Positions 56,416 to 64,000 of a DNA stretch of 64,000 bases are shown piece by piece; the first letter of the stretch is position 1, and each line of letters begins with the position of its first letter. The translations under genes were made by a program, and so were the position numbers. The notes beneath the pieces were generated by a model that saw nothing but the letters and a program-made list of their open reading frames with translations, had not been told where the DNA came from and searched no databases. The stretch is taken from assembly GCF_000367365.1 (NCBI RefSeq), contig NZ_BARF01000084.1:1-64000 (forward strand). Reading direction: 5' to 3'. Source of the stretch: Streptomyces prunicolor NBRC 13075. GTDB lineage: Bacteria > Actinomycetota > Actinomycetes > Streptomycetales > Streptomycetaceae.

Positions 56416-57048
56416 TCAGGCGAGCGTGCCCACGGCGAAGAGGTGCACCTTGACCCCGGCCGCAGCCGGTACCGCCGTCTGCCCACCCAGAAGCACGCCC
56501 GTCGACTGCCACACCCGCGCCACGGCCTGCGTCGTGGTCACAGCCTCTAGCGTCACGAACAGGCCCCGGCTGTCGCTCGGGTCGGGATCGACAGCGAGCG
56601 CGCTGATGACCGGAGGTTGCGTGAAGGCCTGCGAGAAGACCCACGTCGCCCGCCCGTCGGCCGCCGTGTTGACCACCTTCGCGGCCGGGGGAGCTCCGGG
56701 CGGTCCCGGAGGCCCCTGCGGGCCCGGCACCGTGGAGTCCGCCCCGGGCGGTCCGGGCGGACCAGGCGGGCCCGGCATGGTCGAGGCGGCCCCTGGCGGA
56801 CCGGGCGGACCAGGCGGACCAGGCACGGTCGAGGCGGCCCCCGGCGGTCCGGGTGGACCGGGCGGGCCCGGCACAGTCGAGGCCTCCCCGGGCGGCCCCG
56901 GCGGTCCCGGCTGGCCCTGTTCGCCACGCTGCCCCTGGTCACCCTGTCGGCCGCGCGGCCCCGGCTGCCTCGCCGTGCGCTGCGCCTCCCGCAACATGCC
57001 CGCGAGCGGGTTGTCCGGGATGAGTCTCGACGGTGGTCGGTACGCCAT
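56416..57048 (-). CDS. Collagen-like phage tail protein
   Basis: 210 aa. Residues 28-118 are Gly-X-Y repeats (GPRGRQGDQGQRGEQGQPGP, then four GPPGPPGPPGA(A/D)ST(V/M)P units), which form a triple helix. The C-terminal 90 residues are a beta domain (VVNTAADGRATWVFSQAFTQ; VKVHLFAVGTLA) that probably caps the trimer. Such proteins are tail-fibre shafts in Streptomyces phages. Near-identical 45-bp DNA repeats encode the collagen units and could vary in number. Confidence 0.85.
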   Translation of the reverse strand: MAYRPPSRLIPDNPLAGMLREAQRTARQPGPRGRQGDQGQRGEQGQPGPPGPPGEASTVPGPPGPPGPPGAASTVPGPPGPPGPPGAASTMPGPPGPPGPPGADSTVPGPQGPPGPPGAPPAAKVVNTAADGRATWVFSQAFTQPPVISALAVDPDPSDSRGLFVTLEAVTTTQAVARVWQSTGVLLGGQTAVPAAAGVKVHLFAVGTLA

Positions 57049-57050
57049 GG

Positions 57051-58079
57051 CTAGTTGTCCTCCGAGCTGCTCACTGGGCCGAACTGCACCTTCACCGACT
57101 CGCCGTCGCCGTCCGCCGACACGCTCACGCCCGTGATCTTCATGCGCTGCGAGATGTTCCGGCACGTTGCGGTCGTCGCCACGTCCACGCACCAGCCCGG
57201 CACGAGGCGTGCGATGTCCACGCCCGTGTCTGGGGACAATGTGACCTCCGACGAGTCGATGTAGACCGGCACCGGCAGCGACGCGTTCAGCCGCGACTGG
57301 GCTGCCGCATCCGCGCTGACCTGGTCCTTGATGCTCGTGTCCTGGATGCTCCGCTCGATGAGCCCGTAGTAGGGGTGCACCCCGCCGGCCACGCCCACGA
57401 TCCCCGAGCCGGTGTCGCCGTAGACGGCCCACTTCGTCGCCATGGCCGTGCCGTCCTCCTCGACGCTCAGACCGTCCGGAAGGTCGACATCAGTGATCAG
57501 GCCGACGCTGGCGCTCCAGTCGTCCGGCATCAGCAGCAGCGTCTCCCCGACCGCGGTGAAGTCGAGGCCGGTCTCCGCCAGGTTGCGCAGGTAGTCACCC
57601 GTCTGCCCGATGTTCTCCTGGTAGTCGCGCGAGCCAATGACTCCCGACTGCGCGAGCACAGTCACGCTGTGGCCCGGATCGTCCGGGGCGAAGCCGTCCT
57701 CGATCAGCCACTGCGCGATGTCCGTCAGGTCGGTATTCGTGAACGTCGTGGACTCGTGAGGGGTCCGCCGGTTCAGCACCGAGACGATGTCGGCCGCTGA
57801 GATCTGGACCGTGCCCGCCCCCCACTTCGGTATGAGGATCTGGCCGCCCCAGACGTACGAGCCGTTGCGGTAGATGTGCACCCAGTGCCTCATGGCTCGC
57901 ATGTCGCCGAGGACGCCGCAGCAGTCGACGTCCGGCTCGATCGTCAGGCTCGCCGTGGAGGCGTCGTTCAGGACACGGCTCCAGTCGACCTTCGTGATGA
58001 CCTGGGCCTGGGTGAGGATCGCCCCGCCCCGGTCCGCGATGTAGGCGGCGTACTCGGCCGCGCACCCGAGGCCGGCCAT
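57051..58079 (-). CDS. Phage minor tail protein
   Basis: 342 aa from the ATG at 58079, overlapping the upstream stop as TGATG. It resembles minor tail (Siphovirus ReqiPepy6 Gp37-like) proteins: VITKVDWSRVLNDASTASLT, MRHWVHIYRNGSYVWGGQIL and a C-terminal VKVQFGPVSSSEDN. It is likely part of the tail tip below the tape measure. Coupled translation with its upstream neighbour supports a common assembly. Confidence 0.78.
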   Translation of the reverse strand: MAGLGCAAEYAAYIADRGGAILTQAQVITKVDWSRVLNDASTASLTIEPDVDCCGVLGDMRAMRHWVHIYRNGSYVWGGQILIPKWGAGTVQISAADIVSVLNRRTPHESTTFTNTDLTDIAQWLIEDGFAPDDPGHSVTVLAQSGVIGSRDYQENIGQTGDYLRNLAETGLDFTAVGETLLLMPDDWSASVGLITDVDLPDGLSVEEDGTAMATKWAVYGDTGSGIVGVAGGVHPYYGLIERSIQDTSIKDQVSADAAAQSRLNASLPVPVYIDSSEVTLSPDTGVDIARLVPGWCVDVATTATCRNISQRMKITGVSVSADGDGESVKVQFGPVSSSEDN

Positions 58080-59419
58080 CAGAGAGCCCGCCCCGACACG
58101 GCGAAGGACAGCACAGCGTCCGAAGCGGGCGCCACGAAGGCATCCGTCTCCAGCAGCAGGCAGTATTCGGCGCAGTCCAGCACGGGCCACGACGGCGGCG
58201 CCCCGTCCCTACCGAACACTGTCGTCGCCGACGAGCAGTCGCCGCCGCAGTAGACCGCAGCCCGCCCTGTCTGCCCGTCCAGGACGAGTTCCGACCCGGC
58301 GGCCAGGTAGCTCAACGTCCACTGCGCGTACGGCTCACAGCGCTTCCTCTCGGCGATCTCCTCGCACGTCAAGCCCGCGTCGGCGCTGGTCTTCTGGAAC
58401 AGGCTGATCGTCAACCTCCGCAGGTCGCTGCTGCCCGCGTACACGCTGATGAGCGGCACATCGTCCATCCACCCCGGCCGGCCGGACAGGTCGATGGCGT
58501 ACGCGGCCGAGTTCACCGCGAGCGACTCGCAGAAGCACGTCACCGGCGAGGAGGGAACCGGCGGCGCCACGCTGCCGCAGGCCGGATCGCCGCAGCCGTC
58601 CTGGCTGTCCTGGCACTGCTTGAGGCGACAGTCGGTGCACTGCGGAATCCAGTCGGGAAGCCGCGGGTCGTGGATGCACCACTCAATGCACTCGTCATCG
58701 TCGTCGGTCGGCAGCGCGACACTCAGCAGCTCGACCCCGTCCGTGTACGCGAACGGGCTCGCCGCCGTCATCGTCCACTCCACGGTGATGACGTCCGCGC
58801 CGAGAGAGCACGTACCGCCCGAGCATGAGCCGTTGCCGTTGCGCGCGGTGACCTTCGGGCCGGACGTCAACGCCACCCGGCGGAACGTCCTGCGGTGCGC
58901 CCGGTTGAACTCGTCCCGGGTCATCGTCTCCCCCGGGCAGCACGCGTACATGTCCACGCAGTCCCCACCGCACTGCGACCCGGTGCAGCCCTGCAACGCC
59001 GCCTTGAGGAACTGAAGCCCGTACTCGACGCCGCAGCACGTCGCACCGAGCAGGATCCCGGTGAACGTCATCTCCCGCGGTTGCACCCGGGCCGGACCGA
59101 GCGACCCGCCGCCCGTCACCGCGGTGCTCACCGACCGCTCCACAGGGAAGTCGTCCACGCCGTCGACGCTCAGCAGCAGCACGCCGGCGAACTCGAGACT
59201 CTCCGGCGCATCCGGGTCGTACCACTCGGCCGGGGTCAACGGGTCGTCGGGCGTGGTGTACGGCTGCCCGTCGTCGTCCAGGACCGCCGAGGTGATTGTC
59301 TCGCAGCTACAGATCGCCGACCCGCTCGTGAGCGGCGAGCCGACTGTCTCCAGGTACGCGCGGAGGCGGGCGTGGTTGACCACCTCCACACCGCCCACAC
59401 TCACGAAATCAGGGAGCAC
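58079..59419 (-). CDS. Cysteine-rich phage tail protein
   Basis: 446 aa, GTG start. It begins MLPDFVSVGGVEVVNHARLR; the middle (TFTGILLGATCCGVEYGLQF) fits distal-tail or minor-tail proteins located after the tape measure. It has about 26 Cys, many in CC or CxC groups (ACCPGET, CGGDC, WCIHDPRLPDWIPQCTDC). That is unusual for an intracellularly assembled phage protein and suggests metal binding or disulfides in the virion. Confidence 0.78.
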   Translation of the reverse strand: MLPDFVSVGGVEVVNHARLRAYLETVGSPLTSGSAICSCETITSAVLDDDGQPYTTPDDPLTPAEWYDPDAPESLEFAGVLLLSVDGVDDFPVERSVSTAVTGGGSLGPARVQPREMTFTGILLGATCCGVEYGLQFLKAALQGCTGSQCGGDCVDMYACCPGETMTRDEFNRAHRRTFRRVALTSGPKVTARNGNGSCSGGTCSLGADVITVEWTMTAASPFAYTDGVELLSVALPTDDDDECIEWCIHDPRLPDWIPQCTDCRLKQCQDSQDGCGDPACGSVAPPVPSSPVTCFCESLAVNSAAYAIDLSGRPGWMDDVPLISVYAGSSDLRRLTISLFQKTSADAGLTCEEIAERKRCEPYAQWTLSYLAAGSELVLDGQTGRAAVYCGGDCSSATTVFGRDGAPPSWPVLDCAEYCLLLETDAFVAPASDAVLSFAVSGRAL

Positions 59420-59432
59420 GAGAACACCTCTC

Positions 59433-62400
59433 TCAAGTCAGGTTCGCCACCGCGATGCGCCGCAGGATCACGCGGGCTGTCTGCTCCGGGTCGTTGGCCG
59501 CCTGCACGGTGATGTTGTTCGTGACCGACGCGCCGATCGCGGTACGCGCCGCGCTGAACGCGCTGCCGCTGGGCTGCCCGGAGCCGGGGAGGACGAGGCC
59601 GGCGCCGCTGAGGTCGCCGAGGGACGGCTGAACCACCGGCCCGGACACCGTGCTGGCGAGGCTGGAGAGCGGCTGGCTGACCGCGTCCGTGAGACGGCGG
59701 GCCGACGACCTTGCCGCCTTCGCCAGGTCGGCCAGGCGGCCAAGGAAACCGTCGTGCAGTCCCAGGCCGGTGAGGTCGCCGATCTTCCGGAACACGGTCG
59801 AGGGCGAGTGGATCCCGAGCGCGGCACGGATGCTCTTCTGCATGGCCTTGGCGATCGAGACCATGAGGTCTTCGATGTCCTTCTGCTGGCCCTTGAGGCC
59901 GGCGAGGAAGCCTTTGGATGCCTGCTTGCCCGCGTCGAACAGGTCGTCGGCCGCGCTCTTGCCGAGCGAGTTCGTCGCCGACACGAGCTGCTTCTGGAGG
60001 TCGTTGATCTCCTTCAAGCTGGCCGTCGACTGGTTCGACAGGAACTCGGCGAGCTGGGCGCCCTGCTGCGGGCCGAGCGCGATGATCTGCGACAGCAAGT
60101 CCTTACGCAGGCCGCGCTTGGACAGGTCGTTGATCTGCTTCGTGAAGTCCTTCACCTGGGAGACGGCCTGGTCCAGGCCCTCGGTGATGTTGAACAGGCT
60201 CACGCCGCCCTGCGTGAGGTTCTGGAGGCTGAACGACTGGAGCGCCGACGCCGCGGTGTCGGTGGCGAACTTCTGCGCGTCGGCGATCTGCTTCGCGATG
60301 GCGTCCCGCTGGTTCGCGAGCGACGTCAGCTTCTTGTTGCCGTCCGAGACCAGCTTCAGCAGCGAGTCGTCCAGCTTGGTGTTCTTACCCTTGAAGGCGG
60401 CGATGATGGACTGGCTGAGCTTCTGCGCGGTCGCCTTGATCTGGTCGACCGAGCCAGTCATACCGATGATGAAGCCCTCGCCGACGCCCTTACCGATCGC
60501 GATGAAAACCTTCGACGGCGAGTTGATCTTCAGGACGCTTTTCGCGGACTTGATCGCCGATCCGACGACTTCCTTCGCGGCCGAAGCGATGGACCCGGCC
60601 ATCGCCTTGACGCCGTTGATCATGCCTTGGATGAGGTTGCGGCCCACGGACACGAGTGCCGACGCGGCCCCCGACAGCGCGCCTTTGATCTTCCCCGGCA
60701 GGCCGGAGAAGAACGAGGTGAGCTGCGAGCCGGCCGACCTGGCGGCGCCGAGCATGGCCGAGCCCGCCGAGCGCAGCACCGACGCCGCCCGGCCCGGCAG
60801 GGACGCGAGGACCGACACCGCGCGGCCCGGCAGCTGCGAGAAGAACGAGACGACGGCCGAGATCCCCGTCGACACCGCCGACTTGCCCGCGTTCCACGCC
60901 GACGTGAACAAGCGGACCAGCAGCGACCCGAGCGAGGCGAGCGCGTTCACGATCAGCCCCGGCACGCGGGTGAACAGCAGGATGACCAGGCCGATTTCGA
61001 CGCCGATGGCCGTGCCCACGGCCTGAAGCGCCAGATGGAAGAGGTTGCTCAGCAGCCCTGGCAGCGCCTGCAACGCTGTCAGGATCATCCCCGGAAGACC
61101 CTGGAAGAACGTGACAACTGCGGTGAAAGCGGTCGATATCAGGGAGCCGAGTGCCGACAGGCCCGCCACGATCAGCGACGGCAGATTCGTGATGAACGTG
61201 ACGACCGACGTCAACGCGGTCAACAGGCCGGTCAGGATGCCGACGACTGCCTGAATGATCGGCACGACGATGTTGATCGCCGTCCACGACACGAACGCCG
61301 CAGCGATCTGGAGCACCGGCGCCAGCAGGTTCGTGATCGTCACCAGCAGCGGGGCCAGGGCGGCGACGAGCTGCGCGACCGGCGGCAGGATCGGAACGAT
61401 CGCCTGCAAGATCGCCGCGAACGCTTCGACGAGGGGCGGCAGGATCGGCAGCAGCGCGTTCGTGAGCGCGGTGATCAGCGGCACCAGGGCGACGACGACC
61501 TGAGCGATCACGTCCGCGACCTGCGTCAGGACCGGACCGAGGATCTGGAAGACCTGCGCGATCGCCTGCCCGATGCCAGTCGCGAGCGGCGTCAGGGCCG
61601 TGACGAGCTGAACGAAGGCGTCAGCCAGGGGCGGCAGGATCGGCATGAGCGCGCCGACGACAGCCTGAATGATCGGCTGGAAGGCCTGCGCCAGTGTCGA
61701 CAGAACGGGGGCGAGCGCGGTCGCCAGGATCGACACGAGCTGCCCGGCGAGCGGCAGCAGCGGGGCGAGCGCGGTGATGACCTGCGCTATCGCCTGCCCG
61801 AGCGGGCCGAGGCTGGGGCCGATCGACTCGAAGGCGTCGGACAGGGCGGCAGCGACGGTCTGAAGGCTCGGCGCGATCGCCGCCAGGGCGGGGCCGAGCG
61901 CGTTGATCAGGCCGGTGATCGCCGGGCCGAGGGTCGCGAAGACCGGGCCGAGGGCGGGCGCGATCTGCCCGATCTGCGTCACCAGCGCCGACAGGATCGG
62001 CCCCAGCTGCTGGGCGATCGTCCCGATCGTCGCGAAGATGTTCCCGACCGCCGACTGGCCGGAGGCGGTCTTCAGGAATGCCGCGACCTGCCCGGTGATC
62101 GTCTGGATGTTCGCGAGGAACCCGGCGCCGACGTTGCCGGCCGCCGAGAACACGCTGGACAGGATCGAGCCGACGTTCTGCGCGATCCCGCCGAGCTGTT
62201 GGAAGACCGTGAGCGCGTTCTGGATCCACGTCAGCCCGCTGCCTGCCTTGGTGGCCCGTTCCAGGAACGCGGCGAGTTTGTTGGCGACGCCGTCGATCGC
62301 GCTACCCAGGCCGGTGAACCCAGGAAGGGTCGACCGGGTGAAGTTCGCGACGGCGGTCAGCAGCCGCTCGATGCTGTCGGACCTGATCCCGGCGATCTCG

Positions 62401-63464
62401 GTCTTCAGCCCGGCGAACACGCCCTGGACGAGCTTCACCGACGCCGACGACTTCGCGAACTCAAGCGCCGACGAGGCCAGTCGGCCGAACTCGGCCGAGA
62501 CGGCGGTCATCCCCGTCTTCAGGGGCCCGCCGAGGGCGTTCGCCGCCGCCTCGATGTCGCCTTTCAGCGGCTTGAAGAACGCGCCCTGCACGCTCGCCTT
62601 CAGGGCGTCGAATGCGGGCTTCAGCGCCCGTACTTCCTTCGCCGCTGCCTGGGCCGCCGGGGACAGCCCCTTGAGGGCGGTCTCGAACTGCTTCGCGTTG
62701 CCGGTGAGCGCGGTCGAGAACGCCTTGCCTACACCGTCCAGGGCGAGCTTCAGCGTGCCCATCACGGCCTGGAGGCCGAGGAACGCGGCCGGGGCCGCCG
62801 CCACGATGCCCACCGCGGGGGCGAGCGCGCCGACCAGCGTCGCCACGCCCTGCGCGGCGCCCGCCACCGCGATACCGATCGCCCCGAACCGCAGCCCAGC
62901 CGCCAGGGTCCGGCCGATACCGCCCGCTATCCGGCTCAGCCCCGCGAGGGACCGCGTGAACCGGTTGGTGTCGACGTCCGCGTTGACGCGGACGTTGGGC
63001 GCGTTGTGCGCCCGTATGCGGGAGTCGAAGTCGTCGAGGTCGGGGACGACCCGGATCGACACCTCTTCGTCAGCGAGAGCGGCCCGCAGGCGGGCCATGA
63101 ACACGCTGACGTCCGGCGCCACCGGGATGTTCAGCGAGTCGATCCCGTTCAGCCCGGCCAGGAGCCGGGCATCGAACCGGGACAGGTCCGGCGAGACCGG
63201 AATGTCGATGGAGTCCAGGTGCCGCAGCTGGCGCAGCAGCGAGGCGTCGAACCGGGTCAGGTCCGGCTCTACCCGGATCTGCACCGAGACGGCGCGGAGG
63301 CTGTCCTGAAGGTTCCGCCGGATCTGCCGCGCGATGCCGTTCGTGGCCCGGTTCAGGGCCGCCTGGATCCGCTGCCCAAGCTGCTGCGCGTCAGCGACAA
63401 CCCCGGTGTCATCGAGGTCGATCGTTATGCGAGCTGAGCCGTAGTCCTCGTCCTCGCCGGCCAC
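59433..63464 (-). CDS. Phage tape measure protein
   Basis: 1343 aa, GTG start. It sets tail length. After an N-terminal DEDYGSARITIDLDDTGVVA and a helical region, residues 180-215 and 420-830 contain many hydrophobic helices in quasi-repeats (LAPILPPLADAFVQLVTALT; PLITALTNALLPILPPLVEA). The C-terminal quarter has coiled coils and ends AANDPEQTARVILRRIAVANL. Length would fit a tail near 200 nm at 1.5 angstrom per residue. A hairpin overlaps its start. Confidence 0.93.
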   Translation of the reverse strand: MAGEDEDYGSARITIDLDDTGVVADAQQLGQRIQAALNRATNGIARQIRRNLQDSLRAVSVQIRVEPDLTRFDASLLRQLRHLDSIDIPVSPDLSRFDARLLAGLNGIDSLNIPVAPDVSVFMARLRAALADEEVSIRVVPDLDDFDSRIRAHNAPNVRVNADVDTNRFTRSLAGLSRIAGGIGRTLAAGLRFGAIGIAVAGAAQGVATLVGALAPAVGIVAAAPAAFLGLQAVMGTLKLALDGVGKAFSTALTGNAKQFETALKGLSPAAQAAAKEVRALKPAFDALKASVQGAFFKPLKGDIEAAANALGGPLKTGMTAVSAEFGRLASSALEFAKSSASVKLVQGVFAGLKTEIAGIRSDSIERLLTAVANFTRSTLPGFTGLGSAIDGVANKLAAFLERATKAGSGLTWIQNALTVFQQLGGIAQNVGSILSSVFSAAGNVGAGFLANIQTITGQVAAFLKTASGQSAVGNIFATIGTIAQQLGPILSALVTQIGQIAPALGPVFATLGPAITGLINALGPALAAIAPSLQTVAAALSDAFESIGPSLGPLGQAIAQVITALAPLLPLAGQLVSILATALAPVLSTLAQAFQPIIQAVVGALMPILPPLADAFVQLVTALTPLATGIGQAIAQVFQILGPVLTQVADVIAQVVVALVPLITALTNALLPILPPLVEAFAAILQAIVPILPPVAQLVAALAPLLVTITNLLAPVLQIAAAFVSWTAINIVVPIIQAVVGILTGLLTALTSVVTFITNLPSLIVAGLSALGSLISTAFTAVVTFFQGLPGMILTALQALPGLLSNLFHLALQAVGTAIGVEIGLVILLFTRVPGLIVNALASLGSLLVRLFTSAWNAGKSAVSTGISAVVSFFSQLPGRAVSVLASLPGRAASVLRSAGSAMLGAARSAGSQLTSFFSGLPGKIKGALSGAASALVSVGRNLIQGMINGVKAMAGSIASAAKEVVGSAIKSAKSVLKINSPSKVFIAIGKGVGEGFIIGMTGSVDQIKATAQKLSQSIIAAFKGKNTKLDDSLLKLVSDGNKKLTSLANQRDAIAKQIADAQKFATDTAASALQSFSLQNLTQGGVSLFNITEGLDQAVSQVKDFTKQINDLSKRGLRKDLLSQIIALGPQQGAQLAEFLSNQSTASLKEINDLQKQLVSATNSLGKSAADDLFDAGKQASKGFLAGLKGQQKDIEDLMVSIAKAMQKSIRAALGIHSPSTVFRKIGDLTGLGLHDGFLGRLADLAKAARSSARRLTDAVSQPLSSLASTVSGPVVQPSLGDLSGAGLVLPGSGQPSGSAFSAARTAIGASVTNNITVQAANDPEQTARVILRRIAVANLT

Positions 63465-63498
63465 CGGGCAACCCCGCTTTCGCGTGTGGTTGCCCGGC
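63464..63498 (-). promoter_or_regulatory. Hairpin at the tape-measure translation start
   Basis: CCGGGCAACC and GGTTGCCCGG form a 10-bp stem with a 15-nt loop directly before the GTG. The only SD-like bases (GGGG) are at the stem base, so folding would hide the ribosome site. Confidence 0.5.
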
Positions 63499-63561
63499 CC
63501 TGAACCAGTCGGCTCCGGCCACCCCTTACGACCTGGGGTAACCGGCTTTCAAGACTATCTG

Positions 63562-64000
63562 CTAGCGGCCTCTCAGCCGCGCATCCTCACTGGCCATCGC
63601 AGCCATGAGGGCCTGGGCGTCGTTGACATTCATCGCGGCCGCTCTCGGCCGCTCAGACGCCCCCGTACGCGCCCGGTAGCCCTTCGGCGGCGCGTACAAC
63701 TCAGCCCGCTTCCGGGCCCGTTCGCTGTCGTCTTTCGCCCCGGCCTCGATCTGCGCCTCGGCCGCGTTGAGCATCCGCTTCAGCGGCCACTCGTGCGGGT
63801 TGATGCCCTGGAGGGCGAGGGCCCCGTCCCAGGCCTCCCACCAGGCCGCGACCTGGGCGCAGAGCCTGAAGACGACCCAGTAGGGCGGTTCCCACCCCCG
63901 TACAGCTCCACCGTGAATTCGAGGATCTCGGCGACCGCCCGCGTCGGCAGGCGCACCGCGTCGCGGACGACGGCGCCCGGGTGCTTGGCGGCGAAGGCCT
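63562..64000 (-). CDS. Tail assembly chaperone with probable -1 frameshift (partial)
   Basis: The zero frame, entering from the right edge, reads FAAKHPGAVVRDAVRLPTRA, VAEILEFTVELYGGG and then loses sense and stops at 63780. A -1 shift near TACGGGGGTGGGAAC (63889-63903) joins it to PPYWVVFRLCAQVAAWWEAW, INPHEWPLKRMLNAAEAQIE and a C terminus at 63562. Two overlapping products (G and GT type) immediately upstream of the tape measure are a conserved feature of long-tailed phages. The start lies outside the window. Confidence 0.75.
   Translation of the reverse strand, partial: GLRRQAPGRRRPRRGAPADAGGRRDPRIHGGAVRGWEPPYWVVFRLCAQVAAWWEAWDGALALQGINPHEWPLKRMLNAAEAQIEAGAKDDSERARKRAELYAPPKGYRARTGASERPRAAAMNVNDAQALMAAMASEDARLRGR

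Noticed and set aside
59061..63437. 1458-codon open frame on the plus strand opposite the tape measure
   Set aside because: Its composition (Arg/Asp/Gly-rich, repetitive) is that of an antisense shadow of high-GC coding DNA. The minus-strand frame has proper hydrophobic helices and phage context.

Overview
This is high-GC actinobacterial DNA, almost certainly Streptomyces or a close relative. Supporting signs are very high GC with strong third-position bias, GTG/TTG starts, tRNA genes without an encoded CCA, a c-di-AMP (ydaO-type) leader before an M23 peptidase, NsdA-like HTH/TPR regulators, rare TTA codons in regulatory or secondary-metabolism genes, and typical Streptomyces intergenic repeats. 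All calls come from reading sequence and translations; no database search was run.

Layout. (1) 1-18.2 kb is ordinary chromosome: asparagine-synthase-like gene, NsdA-like regulator, lhgO inside an inverted repeat, trmB, PrsW-type protease, aldo/keto reductase, riboswitch-controlled M23 peptidase, SpoIIE-type phosphatase, initiator tRNA, alginate-lyase-like lipoprotein, a riboflavin-type set (domain-swapped RibD-like enzyme, MarR regulator, GTP cyclohydrolase II) and an MMPL transporter whose stop codon abuts a MITE. (2) 18.6-23.1 kb holds an SGNH esterase and then decayed DNA: an IS200/IS605-type end, a frameshifted carboxylesterase, ABC-ATPase and LRR fragments, a Nudix hydrolase and a cut-off secreted protein. 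(3) 23.1-25.8 kb is an arsenic island: arsC, aquaporin-type channel and arsR divergent from arsM.

(4) 25.8-36.7 kb looks like an integrative mobilizable element: relaxase, MobC-like protein, frameshifted DUF2637 membrane protein, a repeat-rich locus with a 23-bp-arm palindrome (candidate origin), a DUF3631 ATPase, excisionase, XRE regulator, tyrosine integrase and cargo. Two different 17-bp direct repeats lie near both ends; one copy is 26 bp from the 3' end of tRNA-Lys.

(5) 37.0-64 kb looks like a second element, probably a prophage: integrase and excisionase at its left, and a leftward tail/lysis operon (tail chaperone, 1343-aa tape measure, tail proteins, GH25 endolysin, holin-like proteins) running off the right edge. 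Between them, at 39.5-45.5 kb, is the most interesting locus. It is a graspetide (ATP-grasp RiPP) set, tgmA precursor, tgmB ATP-grasp ligase and tgmC PIMT-like methyltransferase, preceded on the same strand by a protein-kinase-like gene, a lactate/malate-dehydrogenase homolog and an HprK-like kinase. Upstream of these is a 54-aa Lys-rich peptide gene followed by a strong hairpin, an arrangement expected of a second precursor. Nearby regulators, twin operators and TTA codons suggest developmental control.
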